This document shows positions 11,701-22,607 of a stretch of 64,000 nt of DNA, one piece after another. Each line of letters opens with the position of its first letter. Position 1 is the stretch's first letter. Under the pieces are notes generated by a model. The model did no database searches. It was not told the origin of the DNA and saw only the letters and a program-made list of their open reading frames with translations. Location of the stretch: NCBI GenBank assembly GCA_964030475.1, contig CAXIPT010000003.1:10245953-10309952 (forward strand). The letters run 5' to 3'. Position numbers and translations under genes: made by a program. Origin of the DNA: Tethya wilhelma. Taxonomy: Eukaryota > Porifera > Demospongiae > Tethyida > Tethyidae.

Positions 11701-12765
11701 CTAGGTGTCCCTTCTGCTGTCGTAATTCAAAGTGGTATGTATACAGGGAATATATATAGTTCCTTTTGATGCTTATATAAATGTAATAATTATTGTTGTT
11801 GATTTAAAAACATTAACTTTGCCATTGTGTGTCGTAAACAAACTTTTAAGCTGATTGTCCAAATAATAATTAATTAAACAGTGTGTGGCTGTGTGCATGT
11901 GTTGATATTGCAATGTTACTGTTGTATAGGTTGTCAAATAATTACTGAGCCTACTACACCTGAAGAACCATACTGCCTGGATTGGTACTTTAACAGCGAC
12001 TTAGATGAATTAATTTCCAGTATTTTTCAAGCATGTAATGGTACAGATTGTACAAACAACACCTGTGCTTCTGCAGTTCAAGATGTAAGTAGGACACCGA
12101 AATAACTAAAAATTACCAAAATATAGGCCCATCTCAATTGTATACAAGTTTTGCCCTGATCTCGTATAAATTTGAGTATTAGTGGTCTTGCACCAGCACC
12201 TATATCTCCAGTTTGCATATAACTCGTATAAATTTGAGTGTTTAGTAGAAAATCACCTATCTCATATAAATTATTTGAGTCCATGGTAGATCGCACCTAA
12301 ATTTTGGTATAGTGACTTGTAGTTATAGTGGCATATTCCAGGGTCGTATGTAAGTTGACCATTATTTATTATGATGACCCATGCAGTATGAAGCTTAGAT
12401 GTATATACCTAAAATCATAATAATACTCTCCTATAGGCCTACAGACCTGCTTAAAATTTTATGCTAATTTTTCCTTTCAGCTCACATGCTGTGCACATGC
12501 TGCTGTTGATGTTGGATTAATTCGGAATGAGACTATACAAACTCTACTGGTGGCATGTGAAATTCCACGATGTGATGGTGGCTTCGATCTTCCATGCTCT
12601 GAGGCTACCCCCACCACTATGGCAACTACTACTATTGCTACTACCATCAGTACCACTACAACAGATGGTGCTCAGATTACTACTAAGTTTTCCCCAGTGG
12701 TGAATGTCGTGTTGCTCCTGGTGGCATTGGTGTTGGTGCATTCATCTACTGCTGGCATTTACTGA
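8763..12765 (+). CDS. Two-module cysteine-rich GPI-anchored-type protein, copy C
   Basis: Seven exons, 8763-8945, 9598-9700, 10644-10816, 11227-11484, 11605-11734, 11930-12084 and 12481-12765 (TGA), join in phase into about 428 residues. It opens with a signal peptide (MKAIVCIFLMCLAVLATC). Exons 1-4 and 4-7 are two copies of the module seen once in copies A and B: a Cys-poor start, a C-x2-C...C exon, an S-x-T-rich exon ending in ECRQSLFD or ASAVQD, and a closing exon starting IVGCC or LTCC. Intron phases repeat 0-1-0 in both modules, which supports whole-module duplication. After the last module comes a Thr-rich stalk and a hydrophobic tail without basic residues, a typical GPI-attachment signal. 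The domain is not recognised; a cell-surface role is inferred. Confidence 0.82.
9274..9344. mobile_element. 71-bp foldback element, TAGCCTCG family
   Basis: Short element with inverted ends TAGCCTCGTTCCCAGGCTCC and its complement. It is flanked by 9-bp repeats ACTGCAGAC (9265-9273) and ACAGCAGAC (9345-9353), one mismatch apart. It lies in intron 1 of the two-module cysteine-rich gene. Confidence 0.7.
9768..9805. repeat. Strong hairpin
   Basis: A 12-bp stem (ACAAGGAGTGGG and its complement) encloses a GCTCGC/GCGAGC-rich loop. It sits in intron 2 of the cysteine-rich gene. No function is assigned. Confidence 0.6.
10480..10520. repeat. (CGGA)n run ending a dispersed repeat
   Basis: CGGACGGA tetranucleotide run followed by CACACGGACAGACAAAAC. 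Read on the minus strand this matches the GTTTTGTCTGTCYG start of the repeats at 22,904 and 24,146, so it is probably an inverted, diverged copy of the same family. Confidence 0.5.
10862..11098. mobile_element. Foldback MITE, TACCGTATA family (copy 2)
   Basis: The perfect ends run ATACCGTATAGCCGG... and its complement, with interior AATTTGGCGG words repeated on both strands, so the whole element can fold. It lies in intron 3 of the two-module cysteine-rich gene. Confidence 0.75.
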
Positions 12766-13476
12766 CAGGAGTGTTAGACTTAAACTTGTAGTAGATCTAG
12801 AGCTAAAGACACAATGATACTATATGAGTAGATGAGTTACTAGCAGTATGTAGCATAGGCAAAGTCACTGAATGGGTAGATCTATTTATAGCATTATTCA
12901 GTAGTATGTAGTGGCACAGAGTAGGCAGTAGCTACCATGATAAATATAAATACTATTATATATCAGTCTGTGATTTGATTATAGCTTTAATACAAGCAAG
13001 CAAGCATGGTATAAATTATGGATGATAAACTGGGGTGTGGCTTTACATTGATTTCCGGTCGGAGCTTCCTTAGATATGGTGACGTCATAACGGACAGTTT
13101 TGTTTACAAGCCCATTTTACCACAAAGGGAGTTGAGAAAGGCCGTGAGAAGAACACCTTTCTTTGGGCGTTGAGGACGTTCTGTTGTGACAGAGAGCTCA
13201 CTGGCCCTTTACTGTACCACCACTATAATTTAACAAACTTCACGAATCTTGGCTATTGGTACTTTGTCAGTGAAACTGAGCTGAGTAAGTGAATTTGACT
13301 CCACTCAATATGAAGTTTCCTTCACGTACATGTATAGTGACTAGCTAAAAGAGATTTTAAAAAGTATTACCTGTATACATATTGACTTATAAACGGTTAC
13401 CATGTAAAGTATCCCTATGAATATATTGAATTGTACTTTGAACTTCTCTCTCTCTAGGAGTACTGAAGCAGTCACA
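12766..13476. promoter_or_regulatory. UBE2H upstream region with CRE-like site
   Basis: Non-coding. The palindrome TGACGTCA (13080-13087), the consensus CREB/ATF site, lies about 390 bp before the UBE2H start codon. A likely 5'UTR exon with donor near 13285 and acceptor at about 13457 (CTCTCTCTAG) leads into the ATG exon. The assignment as a promoter is inferred from position. Confidence 0.4.
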
Positions 13477-14344
13477 ATGTCTTCACCCTCAGCTGGCAAG
13501 AGAAGAATGGACACAGATGTAGTCAAATTGTGAGTTGCCCATACAAATAATTTGACTGGTGTGAGAGTGAACACACAGTGTCACTGTGTAGCTGTACAAA
13601 TTTGTATATATCGCCATTCGTTTAGGTTCATTGTTAATGGTTGGTCTCTAGTATGAGTTAAAGTTGAGTAATTTTAGAGCACAATTTGTTTTTGGTCAGC
13701 TTATAAAGAAATTGCTCTCAGCTACTGTCAGCTGTGGATCTATCGTATGTGGAACACCACAGCTTTGAGTGAAAGTCCTCCATCTGTTACTGAAATCTTG
13801 AGCAACTTGTCTTTACAAAGTGACCGAAACTATACTGCGACTGAAATTCCCCATTTTATGTTTGAGAGGACATCCTCTCCTAGAATTTTAGCTTCAAACA
13901 TTTCCATATAGTCCCCACCTTTGATGGGTCTTTGGTAGGTTAGTGATTGTGCCATTACCCATTGAGCCATGGGTGTTTGCATAATGTGCCAAAGTTTCTC
14001 ATATACAATGCATACACATGTATGTGATGAGTATAAAAAGAGTATCTCTGTGTAGTTATAGTAATGGCCCTGCCTCTCCATCCTGACATTACATGTTCTG
14101 GGTTTGCCAAGCACGCTACCTTTTTTGTGTGTAACTTCTCATTTTCTCGTGAGCCTAACAAACAGAAAGAATGTCAATATAGTGTTCTCTTAATCTGGCA
14201 CGCGTACCATATACTTCTATTGGGTTTAATGGTTGTCCTATGTTAGTATGTGTGTTCACATACAAATTGTACTGAGAGGGGAAATGTTATACACCACACC
14301 TTGGTAGTGGTTTGAATTTGACTGTAAAGCTTTAGTTAGAAAGC

Positions 14345-14410
<66 letters not shown>

Positions 14411-15333
14411 ACAATGATGTACTGTATGAAAAGTGCTGAGTCATGATGATGTGTGAATGTTGCCTAGCAATCACAGTTGTTTTGATGAGGGAATAATATT
14501 ATATCTGAATTAAGGGAGGTGAGGTCAGTAGGCTAGGGTACGTGCATGAGACAATGGTTCGGATGGGTCAATGGGTTGGATGGGATGGCTTGATTGTACG
14601 CAGTATTTATGGGATATGATTTACTTGTGTGTATGTGTGTGTACATTCAGGTCAGGTACAGTGTGTTTGGATGTCATAAATCAAGCTTGGACAGCGTTAT
14701 ATGGTACGACCGCTAAAGTTAACACACATAATCATAATGTGCACACAGTGTTGTGTCCATCTGTGCAAACACCCTTACAACCATCATCATCATCACATCG
14801 ATTGGCCAAACATTATTTTTGTTTGTTTGTGTGATGACCATTACCTATTGATTGTGCTTTCCTCAGATTTATCGAACATCTTTGAGTCGTTCCTACCTCA
14901 GCTGCTAGCCTACCCCAACCCTGCTGATCCTCTCAATGGAGATGCAGCAGCATTATATCTTCACAAGCCAGACGACTTCAAGAAAAAAGTTGAAGGTTGG
15001 TCGGTAGATAGTTAAACATAACCGTATATGGCAAAGGTATACTTTTTGTGCTGCAGTACTACTATATAGATGTGACTACATGATCAGGAGAATTTTAAAA
15101 AAGTACATGGTTACTTGAAATCATTGGGGAAAAAATCTTGAGATCAAGCTGGGATTTGAACCCAGTCTTTCAAACGTACACACACACACACATCTTCACT
15201 GACATCTTTTGTAGATTACATCAAACGTTATGCAACAGAGAAAGCATTACGAGGTCAAGATGAGGAATCAAGTTCGAGTGCAAGTGACATGAGTGACTTA
15301 TCAGAGGACGAAATACAAGACATGGAGCTATAG
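13477..15333 (+). CDS. UBE2H: Ubiquitin-conjugating enzyme E2 H, core exons missing
   Basis: Four exons are recognisable: 13477-13529 ([18 protein letters not shown] start), 14651-14703 ([17 protein letters not shown]), 14867-14995 and 15215-15333 (TAG). They match UBE2H closely, including the active-site Cys in [22 protein letters not shown], and the acidic serine-rich tail ending in DMEL. UBE2H charges and transfers ubiquitin and in animals acts with the CTLH/GID ligase. The exons for roughly residues 19-84 (the E2 beta-sheet, the PYEGG segment and the HPN motif) are not found anywhere in the 1.1 kb between exons 1 and 2 as given. The remaining exons still join in frame, giving about 117 residues rather than about 183. 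This may be an assembly loss near the (GT)n at 14347 or a truncated gene. Confidence 0.85.
14347..14408. repeat. (GT)n microsatellite
   Basis: About 60 bp of GT repeat inside the UBE2H intron where the missing core exons would be expected. It is a plausible site for assembly collapse. Confidence 0.9.
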
Positions 15334-16292
15334 TACGAGGTACTGCTCCACTAGAAATCTTTTAGCTCTCTCTGTCTCTTTCTCTCTCTCTCTCTCTCTC
15401 TTACTCTCTTACTCTAGATCTCTCTATGATCTTTATTATATTTTCAGCTGGTATGCTTCATCCAACTCATTGTGTTATCATTTCATTTTCACAAGATATT
15501 TTCAAGTATTTATTTCTAGAGTAAAAACAAACCAGGACGTTTTATTTCTCTGATAAAAATGAACAGTCACTCTCTCCATGGATACACTATATTTGCACAC
15601 CTTAAAATACAATGACATTGTAAACACTACCACATGCACAGTCATAGTGCCATTGCTTGTATCCTACGTACAAATAGGATAATATAAATATATTGTATGT
15701 TTTGTAACCATTTCAAAGACATGTATATATAATATACACGTACACGTGGACAATATCATTTGTGTCAGTGTTATTGCTGTACATACCTAGTATACAAGTT
15801 GCTAGTCAGAAACTGATTATTTTTGAACAGAATTAAGGTGTTTTAATTTGTTTGCGAGTGCACATACATTATGTACAGTGTTGTATATCTGTTGATTATC
15901 ATACATGACTGTCACAAGTATTCTTGATTGCTGACTATTGTGTTTGTATAGCTATATATACCACTATAATACACTACTGCTGAGTTTTGTCACGCATAAT
16001 GTATTGTTGTATCTATGGACAGTTCTAAGATTGATCATGAAAGTTTTAATGATATATATAATATAGACATGTACAATAACACTACATGCAGGACAGCTAC
16101 ATAATATTATAGCTAGGATCTATGGGCTAAGGTATAAGTTTACCATTAGCTGTCTAAAGTTCTACATAACATACAATCTCACTGTCTTGATCTGTACACA
16201 GTATGCCTATAATAGACATGCCAATCAAAATTAATTTGTTCCTTGTAATTCAATAATAATTGTTCATACTACGTGACGTTATAATACTTATT
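15334..16292. other. Intergenic, no gene seen
   Basis: AT-rich sequence with a CT-rich run at 15370-15420 and no convincing coding exon. It includes the 3' flank of UBE2H. Confidence 0.5.
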
Positions 16293-16901
16293 TCACTCGA
16301 TATCGAAAGCAGCCGAAAAAGGAAGTGGATTCCCTTCACAGATTGGCGTTATTGTCAATCGATGTCGTCCACTTTCCAAGTCCACCAGACTTATGGGGTT
16401 GGCACCTGTTAATTAGAGTGATAATGGATAATTAACTGAGCATATGGCATAAACATGTGCATGCGTGACTTAATCATGCATCGTGGTTTGAAGGATTACA
16501 ATATTATTATGCAACAACTAATCACAAACATGCATGCATGAAAATATTGATCACAATCAATAGTCTGGAATTCAATATAGATCACTTAAGCACCATGTAT
16601 AACCATAGATATTATAGACTACGTAGTCTATAATATCTATGGTATAACTTACATAGAAATCCTTCAGAGTTGAGTGAGCATGTTACAGTGGCAGGTAGTC
16701 CAGTTGTAGTGAATTCAACTTTGGCATTACGTCTGTAGACAAAGAGGCCAGAGTTGATGAGATGGACTGCACACTGGTTGTCGTCACTGACAATAACTCT
16801 CCTTGAAACGGTTGTTCTGTCATCCCTGCTATTCCTAGCAACAATACGAAGTGTGTATTCACCTGGCTCAAGATCGGAAAATGACACATCTCCTGAAGTA
16901 C
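16293..16901 (-). CDS. C-terminal exons of an unrecognised secreted-type protein
   Basis: Two minus-strand exons, 16901-16653 and 16405-16293 (TGA), join in phase to about 121 residues. The first encodes a beta-sandwich-like segment (SFSDLEPGEYTLRIVARNSRD) resembling the end of an Ig-like, PKD or fibronectin-type domain, then a second segment with two cysteines. The last exon (ending AAFDIE) has one more cysteine. Upstream exons on the minus strand (beyond 16902) were not identified; a single N lies at 17058. The product resembles the C-terminal end of a larger extracellular or adhesion protein, but no family is named with confidence. A 42-bp perfect palindrome sits in the intron beside the first exon. 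Confidence 0.55.
16602..16643. repeat. 42-bp perfect palindrome
   Basis: Two 21-bp arms (ACCATAGATATTATAGACTAC and its exact complement) meet with no spacer, so this could extrude as a cruciform or form a hairpin RNA. It starts 10 bp downstream of the splice donor of the minus-strand exon ending at 16653. Confidence 0.85.
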
Positions 16902-17392
16902 CTATAAAGATTACACAGTAACACAATTTAATGCATTAGAGCAAGAATGTATATACACACAAGGAAATGAATACCATGGTTGCTATTTCAAGCTTATATT
17001 CTTGTATTGTGCACAGTCTCAGATTATAATATATCTAGCTTACAGTCAATTCTCCTTNCAAATACTAGTACAGTCAAATTTCAAACTCAAACCTATTTTA
17101 TTGTGACGACCTTTTCCTAGGAATTACCCTGCAAAAATTTCCTAAGTCCCAAAAGGGTGCGTCATATAAAAATTAGCTGACCGGAGGCCTTCAATTATAT
17201 TTATAGTAACAGTTATGACATAATTGCTGTATAATTATAATACTAATGACATTCAATTCGTACAAGGTCAAAGGCCAAGTCTTTAGTTGTAAATAATTAT
17301 AAATTTGTGCAACAACAATTACAGCGTATATAACAGTTATGCATGATCTCATGTGTAAACAAAAACATGTATGTACGCCGCTATATTCTTAG

Positions 17393-17845
17393 ATATTTCA
17401 CGTGAACCGCCTTCATTTCCAAAAGTCCCAATCGTCTCTTGTGATTGGACTACAACTGTCAACAGTGATGGCAGTGAGTTGAATGTGTGCACACTCTTTG
17501 GGAGGTTGCTAGGCTACCCTGTGGTCTACTGGTTTGATCCTCAGCTGGGATACTCCCTGGACATGGTGGAGTTGGTGTGCTATCAAGTCTCAGTCCGCAG
17601 AGAAGGAAACAAATGCTCCAAATCAACTCTTAGAAAGGTATGTCAATTAATCTACAATTCCCAACCAATCTGTAATGTACATTAGAATTATGTGAGAGCA
17701 CAAAATGCATACATCTACACAGGATCAGGAGGAGCATTGCCTCTACTCTTTCACAGTCCCAACTTGTCTCCTTCCAAAGCTGCAACTCTTAGTAAGGAAG
17801 TGGTTTCATTTAATTAGAACAGCTGCCAGCTTAGTTGGACTAAAG
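17393..17845 (+). pseudogene. Gene fragment, possibly C1orf74-like (UPF0739)
   Basis: Two exons in phase, 17393-17637 and 17723-17845, encode about 122 residues, including ELNVCTLFGRLLGYPVVYWF and CLYSFTVPTCLLPKLQ. These segments recall the UPF0739/C1orf74 family of unknown function, but the match is from memory and tentative. The first exon needs an upstream exon (phase 1) that I could not find, and after 17845 the frame either reads into intron or meets a stop two codons into the next candidate exon (18109). It is therefore called a fragment or incomplete gene. Confidence 0.35.
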
Positions 17846-18134
17846 GTAACATTGAATTTGAAAAACATATGCCTGCAAGCAGTTATGTTATAGCAAGAGT
17901 TCATATGGACTTTAGCTTGATTTTACGTAGTGTACCATTTTATTTGCTTCAAATGTGAACAAAAAGCATAAATTTCAAGAAATGCATGCACAGTGTTGCA
18001 TGCTATGTATATGTGTTGGCATGATGCGTGCAATTATAGGACATGACATTGTGCACAAATATTAGTATAATTATTATTGTGAACACTAATTCTATATTGT
18101 CTTCTTAGCTGCTATAATGATAATATCTGACTTA

Positions 18135-18332
18135 TTATGCCTGTATCTGGTGGCCAAGAGACTCAAGGATCTCTACCAGTGTCTCCCAAGATGGAGGGGG
18201 GTCAGTCTGGTTCAACCACTCTGACAGCATCACATGGAGATAGTTCAAGTTATCACTTTGCAGAATTAAGTTGTCACATTCAATCCTGTCCAGTGTGTGA
18301 GACTGCATCGCTAAGAGAGCACCAATATTCTT
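18135..18332 (-). pseudogene. Death-domain exon relic
   Basis: The minus strand encodes about 65 residues of a Death domain, starting KNIGALLAMQSHTLDRI and including MLSEWLNQTDPPPSWETL and EILESLGHQIQA, followed directly by TAA at 18135. It has the classical spacing of LG...L..I...MLxxW...SWxxLxxxL. The C-terminal helix is cut by the stop, and the 5' side ends within about 10 bp of the start of the SINE at 18341. It aligns with the intact Death domain at 35348-35617. It lies downstream of the stop of the GTPase-PNP gene on the same strand. It may be a decayed exon or the end of an unannotated gene; no upstream exon was found. Confidence 0.55.
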
Positions 18333-18340
18333 TCAGTTCT

Positions 18341-18637
18341 GTGGCTTGTTCTACATTGACTCTGACTCCCAACCCTTGGGTAGGCGGTTCGAGTCCCTCC
18401 AGTGCCACAGTTATTTATTTCTCTCTTTCGAGCTCTGCCTAGGAGTTAACTCAGCTCTACCCCAAAAAATGAGGAGGTGAATTTCACCGCATCCTTTGGA
18501 GGGGATGTAAAGCCGTCGGTCTCGGGGGACCTGCGTTCATTAGCCCTAGGCTATTTGCAGGCCCTCGTTAGCCACAATATTATTGTGGTAAACCCAAAGG
18601 GGCACTTAGACAAAAAAAAAAAGAAAAAAAAAAAAAC
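18341..18637 (+). mobile_element. tRNA-derived SINE with A-rich tail
   Basis: The head has a perfect RNA polymerase III B-box (GGTTCGAGTCC) and an acceptor-like end GTGCCAC that pairs with GTGGC at 18341; box A is unclear. The body contains GGATGTAAAGCCGTCGGTC, resembling the conserved central domain of many invertebrate SINEs. The element ends in an A-rich tail at about 18611-18636. Confidence 0.6.
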
Positions 18638-18777
18638 AGGTAGGAAAGCATGGAATATGATTGAGTGATCACTAGTGAAGATTGGCAGTGCTGGTGCAAA
18701 ATTCATTTCTGTTCAGTGGATTGCAGGACCATGTAGAGTATTGTAAGGCAAGACATGAGACTAGTAAATCCTGACCT

Positions 18778-21700
18778 TTATTTCCCTACCGGGAGAAATT
18801 GTCCCCTACCATCAGTCTGTTGGAGACAGTAGTGAATAAAGTCCACTGCAGCTTTGGATGCAGTCAAATTCCAATGTTTGTAGTCTTGATTATCTCCATA
18901 ATCAGCAACTCCCTTCACCACAAGCACACTCAGCAATCTGTGGTCCTGTTCCATCCACTCTATCATGTTCAGTAGTGAGCATCCTTCCATTTCTCCTCCA
19001 ATTGTTTGAGCCATGAGTCCCATGTACTGGTCTCTCAGAGTGATCGACTTCATCATTGTTTCACAGCTCACAATGGTTCCTACTTTAACTTGTGACAACC
19101 GTCCTTTTTTTGATACTTTGAACTTACTTGTCAACTCCCACTCTGAAGCCATGTTCCTAAAATATCTTAATAGTTCACTCTTGATAGGTATACGTGATCC
19201 ATATTGACCAACCTTAAAAGATTCTGAAATTGAAACTTGTGATGCATTTTCAATGTGATCTGAAACCATGACATCAGCGAGCTTGATTGACTCTCTATCC
19301 TTTCCATACCCAACTCCTACTCCAATGATGGCTTGAACATTGGGCATCATATCTAAACAGAGTTTCAATTCCTTTTCACTCATTCTGCCTGGTTCTGTGG
19401 TCAACACTGCAACAGTATACCCAGCAAACATTCCAATGACAATGTTCTCTTGTGGAAGATACAGAGTATTTTTAGGTTGATGATTTACACTACCACTGTG
19501 ACTTGGTGGTTGTAGTTTCTCTAATACTGCCCATTTATCATACTCAGTGCAAGTCAAAAGAATGATTTTAACACTCTCTTTGAATGATTTAGTATCAAGT
19601 TCAGTTGGTTTTGGCTTACAATTCGTCATGATAGTGCCCATGTCACTTTTTGAGTACAAAGGTCTTTCATTATAAAGTTTCCTGACAGATGTTTCTTTGC
19701 TAAGACTTGAAGTCTGAGAATCTGACTTCATGGAGATTCTTAGTATCTTTGGGGGACTTGGTATGAGATCTACTTCTTCAGACTGCAACATAGTAATACA
19801 ATTACAGAAAATATAAAGTGTACCGATCGACCGGGCCTTACACAATTAGCTTATATTTCACTTACCACTATAACAGTTGATTCTCTCGGTCTCTTTCTTG
19901 ATGAGGATGGGAGAGGTGTGTTTTCATGAAAACTGGGTTCTAGCAATTTGGGCATAGAAATGATCATCATACAAATTAAAATTTATCATAATTGACATAC
20001 AATAAGTGACAAACCTTTCTCCAAGTCTGGTTCAAACCACAGGGAGCAACCAGGAGGTGGAGAAGATATAAGGGTCTGTCCTGATCTCTTACACCACAGC
20101 TTACACTGGCCATTTTCAGCTACCACATTTGAAGGACAGTCTTCGTCTCTCTTGATTTGAGTGGCAGGATGGCTGCCATTGTTTTGGATGCATTGTTCAT
20201 TTCGACAGTAAAAGCTAATGGAATAGTTGGGGTGTGGTGAGAGTTTCATATCAGAGGACACTTTCAGTACCCCCTTCTCTACATTATGACGGACACTAGA
20301 ACACACATTTTGAATTGGTCTGGTACAAGTTTCATCCTCACGACAATGAATCAACTCCAGGTAGGTGGGGTGGATTTTGAGTGTAATGATGTCATAAGGA
20401 CTGACAAGAAATGAAACTTGGTCTCGGAATATTTGATCTGTTTGTAGTTCCCATTTGAACTTTGACCCCATTTCATAATCATTTGACAGTAGGTACACAA
20501 TGAGAGCTCCAGCAAGGCCTTTTGGACAATAGCCACACTTAAACGTAATAAGTAGAGGAGGGGTGTCTGAGTTCTGTGTAGGGGGCTGCTGAGAATCACA
20601 TACTTTTGAGTGGGCTAAAATGCAGGGCATGAAATATTTCTGGTGGCCATCCTCTGTTTGAAGCGGAGCAACTATTCTAAGATGCTTCAGCAGCTCAAGG
20701 AGCTTACCTGGAGTAAGGACACTCTCCAGTTGACTGACCTTTTCCAAATCTTTGAACGAAAATATCCCTTTTTGTTTGAACTCACTACAGAGTCTCTTAC
20801 CAACATTTTTGAACGTGAATGAATCCACTATAAGATGAGTGACATGTTCGAACAGCACCTGAGGATCTCTTATCACAATGTCATCAAGACCAGGTGTGGG
20901 GAAGTGACGAACTAGGCCAACTTTTGTGTGTAGAAACCACAGAGCATGGTTCAGCTCCTCACGACTAGTAATGCCACAATCTTGAGCCACGGCAAAGCAC
21001 TGGTCATAACTGATGATAGGATCTTTGATTGTTTGCTGGCGAAGAACAAGGCTGAAGATTAGCCAGTGTGCAGGATAGCTCACTTCAAATTCTCCACGAT
21101 GTACTGCTTGATTGACGCTTGATTTTATCTTCTTGAAATCAGAATCATCTTGTGAAAAGTTATTGACTGTAAAGATGAGTTGAGACTCACTGGAAAACAC
21201 CACCAGGTCTTCATCATAGTGTGCAGTGGATTTGATGACTTTCTGGAGATATTGATCAATTTCTTTGATTTTTGATTCAGCTGTAGCTGGGTCAAGCTGA
21301 TCTTTGTGAGTGCCTATTATGAGGACTTTGGGCTTGAGTGGAGAACTCTTTGTCTGTGGACCACTGTAAGTGAATGCACCCATTGATGCTACACTGGCAA
21401 GGGTTTGAAGAATAGCTTCGACCACAGTGAGTGTTGATTGATAGGGGTCTGACCTTCCACCATCTGGGAGACGGTACTCTATTGTGAAGTGCTGATTGAG
21501 GTCTTGATTGAGACGAAAGGTGAGGAAGAAAATAGAAGGACCAGACACCAAGAGAGGCAGGACTTCTTGGAACTCCATTTGGCCTCCAGTATCAGTGAGA
21601 TAGAGAGTCCAAGAGTTCTTCAAACGTTGTTCAAGGTTTATCAATTGTCCTCTTTCAAGAGCTCTTCGGAATACTCCCTTTGGAGGTACATACCCAAATG

Positions 21701-22300
21701 GTGTAGTACACTGTACTTGAAATGAAACAATTGAATTCGATGAAGTGCATAAATTGCTGGGTAAAATGGTAATTGGCATACTTGGACCAGCTACAACTGG
21801 CTCAGAATAGGAACTACTATCAATAGGTGTGCCTGGGGTCATAGAAAGTGTGTGTGGTATGTCAGTGAGAGTTCGGGATTGAGGTGGAGAGATAGAAGAT
21901 ACAAAATTTGCCACTTGAATAGCTTCATCATCAAAAAGAATCTTCAACCACATTGCTGAGTCAGCACTCAAAGCTATCGAAGACGATTTTCTTACTTCAA
22001 CTTGGACAACTCGCTCAGCTACTCCGGTGCTGGGTAAGGTAGCAGTAGGCATTTCACCTGATAGTCGTGACATCAAGGAGCTCTTCCCAGAACCAGCAGG
22101 GCCTACGAATGCACCATGACTTATGGTGTGTTTTAGTTCTCCTTTCTCTCTAATGGCCTTTTCCACAGCAGCAAGGTGCTGGGCCTCATCTGTAGCTTCA
22201 AAGCTTTCATCATCACTTTCTTGTTTGCTGTCCTCCTCTTTATTAGTATCTTCAGTCTCCTGTTCTTCATTCTCATTAATGTTCCAGGTTCTTATAGGAC
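18778..22300 (-). CDS. ROC-like GTPase fused to a PNP/UDP-phosphorylase-type domain (5' incomplete)
   Basis: Three minus-strand exons, 22300-20015, 19939-19866 and 19782-18778 (TAA), join in phase to about 1,120 residues. An upstream exon is required by phase but was not found. After an acidic linker comes a P-loop (GPAGSGKSSL), a switch-II-like DTGGQMEF segment, and an IIGTHKDQ specificity motif, as in ROC/MFHAS1-type GTPases. A COR-like region follows, with a winged-helix-like portion and a cysteine-containing 'F-K-C-G-Y-C-P-K-G' segment. The last exon encodes a nucleoside-phosphorylase-superfamily domain: a glycine-rich IIGVGVGYG segment, GGEMEG (the ribose-binding Met-Glu motif) and KGVADYGD (catalytic-type Asp). 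Such domains act as effectors in some innate-immune NTPases of corals, fungi and bacteria; an immune role here is inferred. The predicted activity is nucleoside cleavage or binding controlled by the GTPase switch. Confidence 0.8.
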
Positions 22301-22607
22301 CTAATTACCGTAAGAAAATTAATTTTAATGACCATGAATTATTAAACTGCCAAACTCTAAGGGTTGTCAATGCTATAGCGTTAAAAAAAAAAAGTATATA
22401 CACGTAGACTAGCCAGCCACAGAGCTGAGATGTTTGCCTGTCATTAATTGTAACACCACAAATCACACGTGATCATAATTTATTATGCACAATATACAGT
22501 AAATGGTGAAACAAAGAGAAGAAAAGAAGAGTTATAATTATAGTTATAATTGTAACACAAAGATATATTTAGTGGTCCCACCCTCATCAACATGCAGTAG
22601 AGACGGC

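Noticed and set aside
18341..18415. tRNA gene call from the B-box and acceptor-like ends
   Set aside because: The T-stem has a mismatch and no proper D-arm or anticodon arm is visible; it is the head of a SINE.
18137..18442. 101-residue plus-strand open frame
   Set aside because: It is antisense to a readable Death-domain exon and runs into the SINE; composition is not protein-like.
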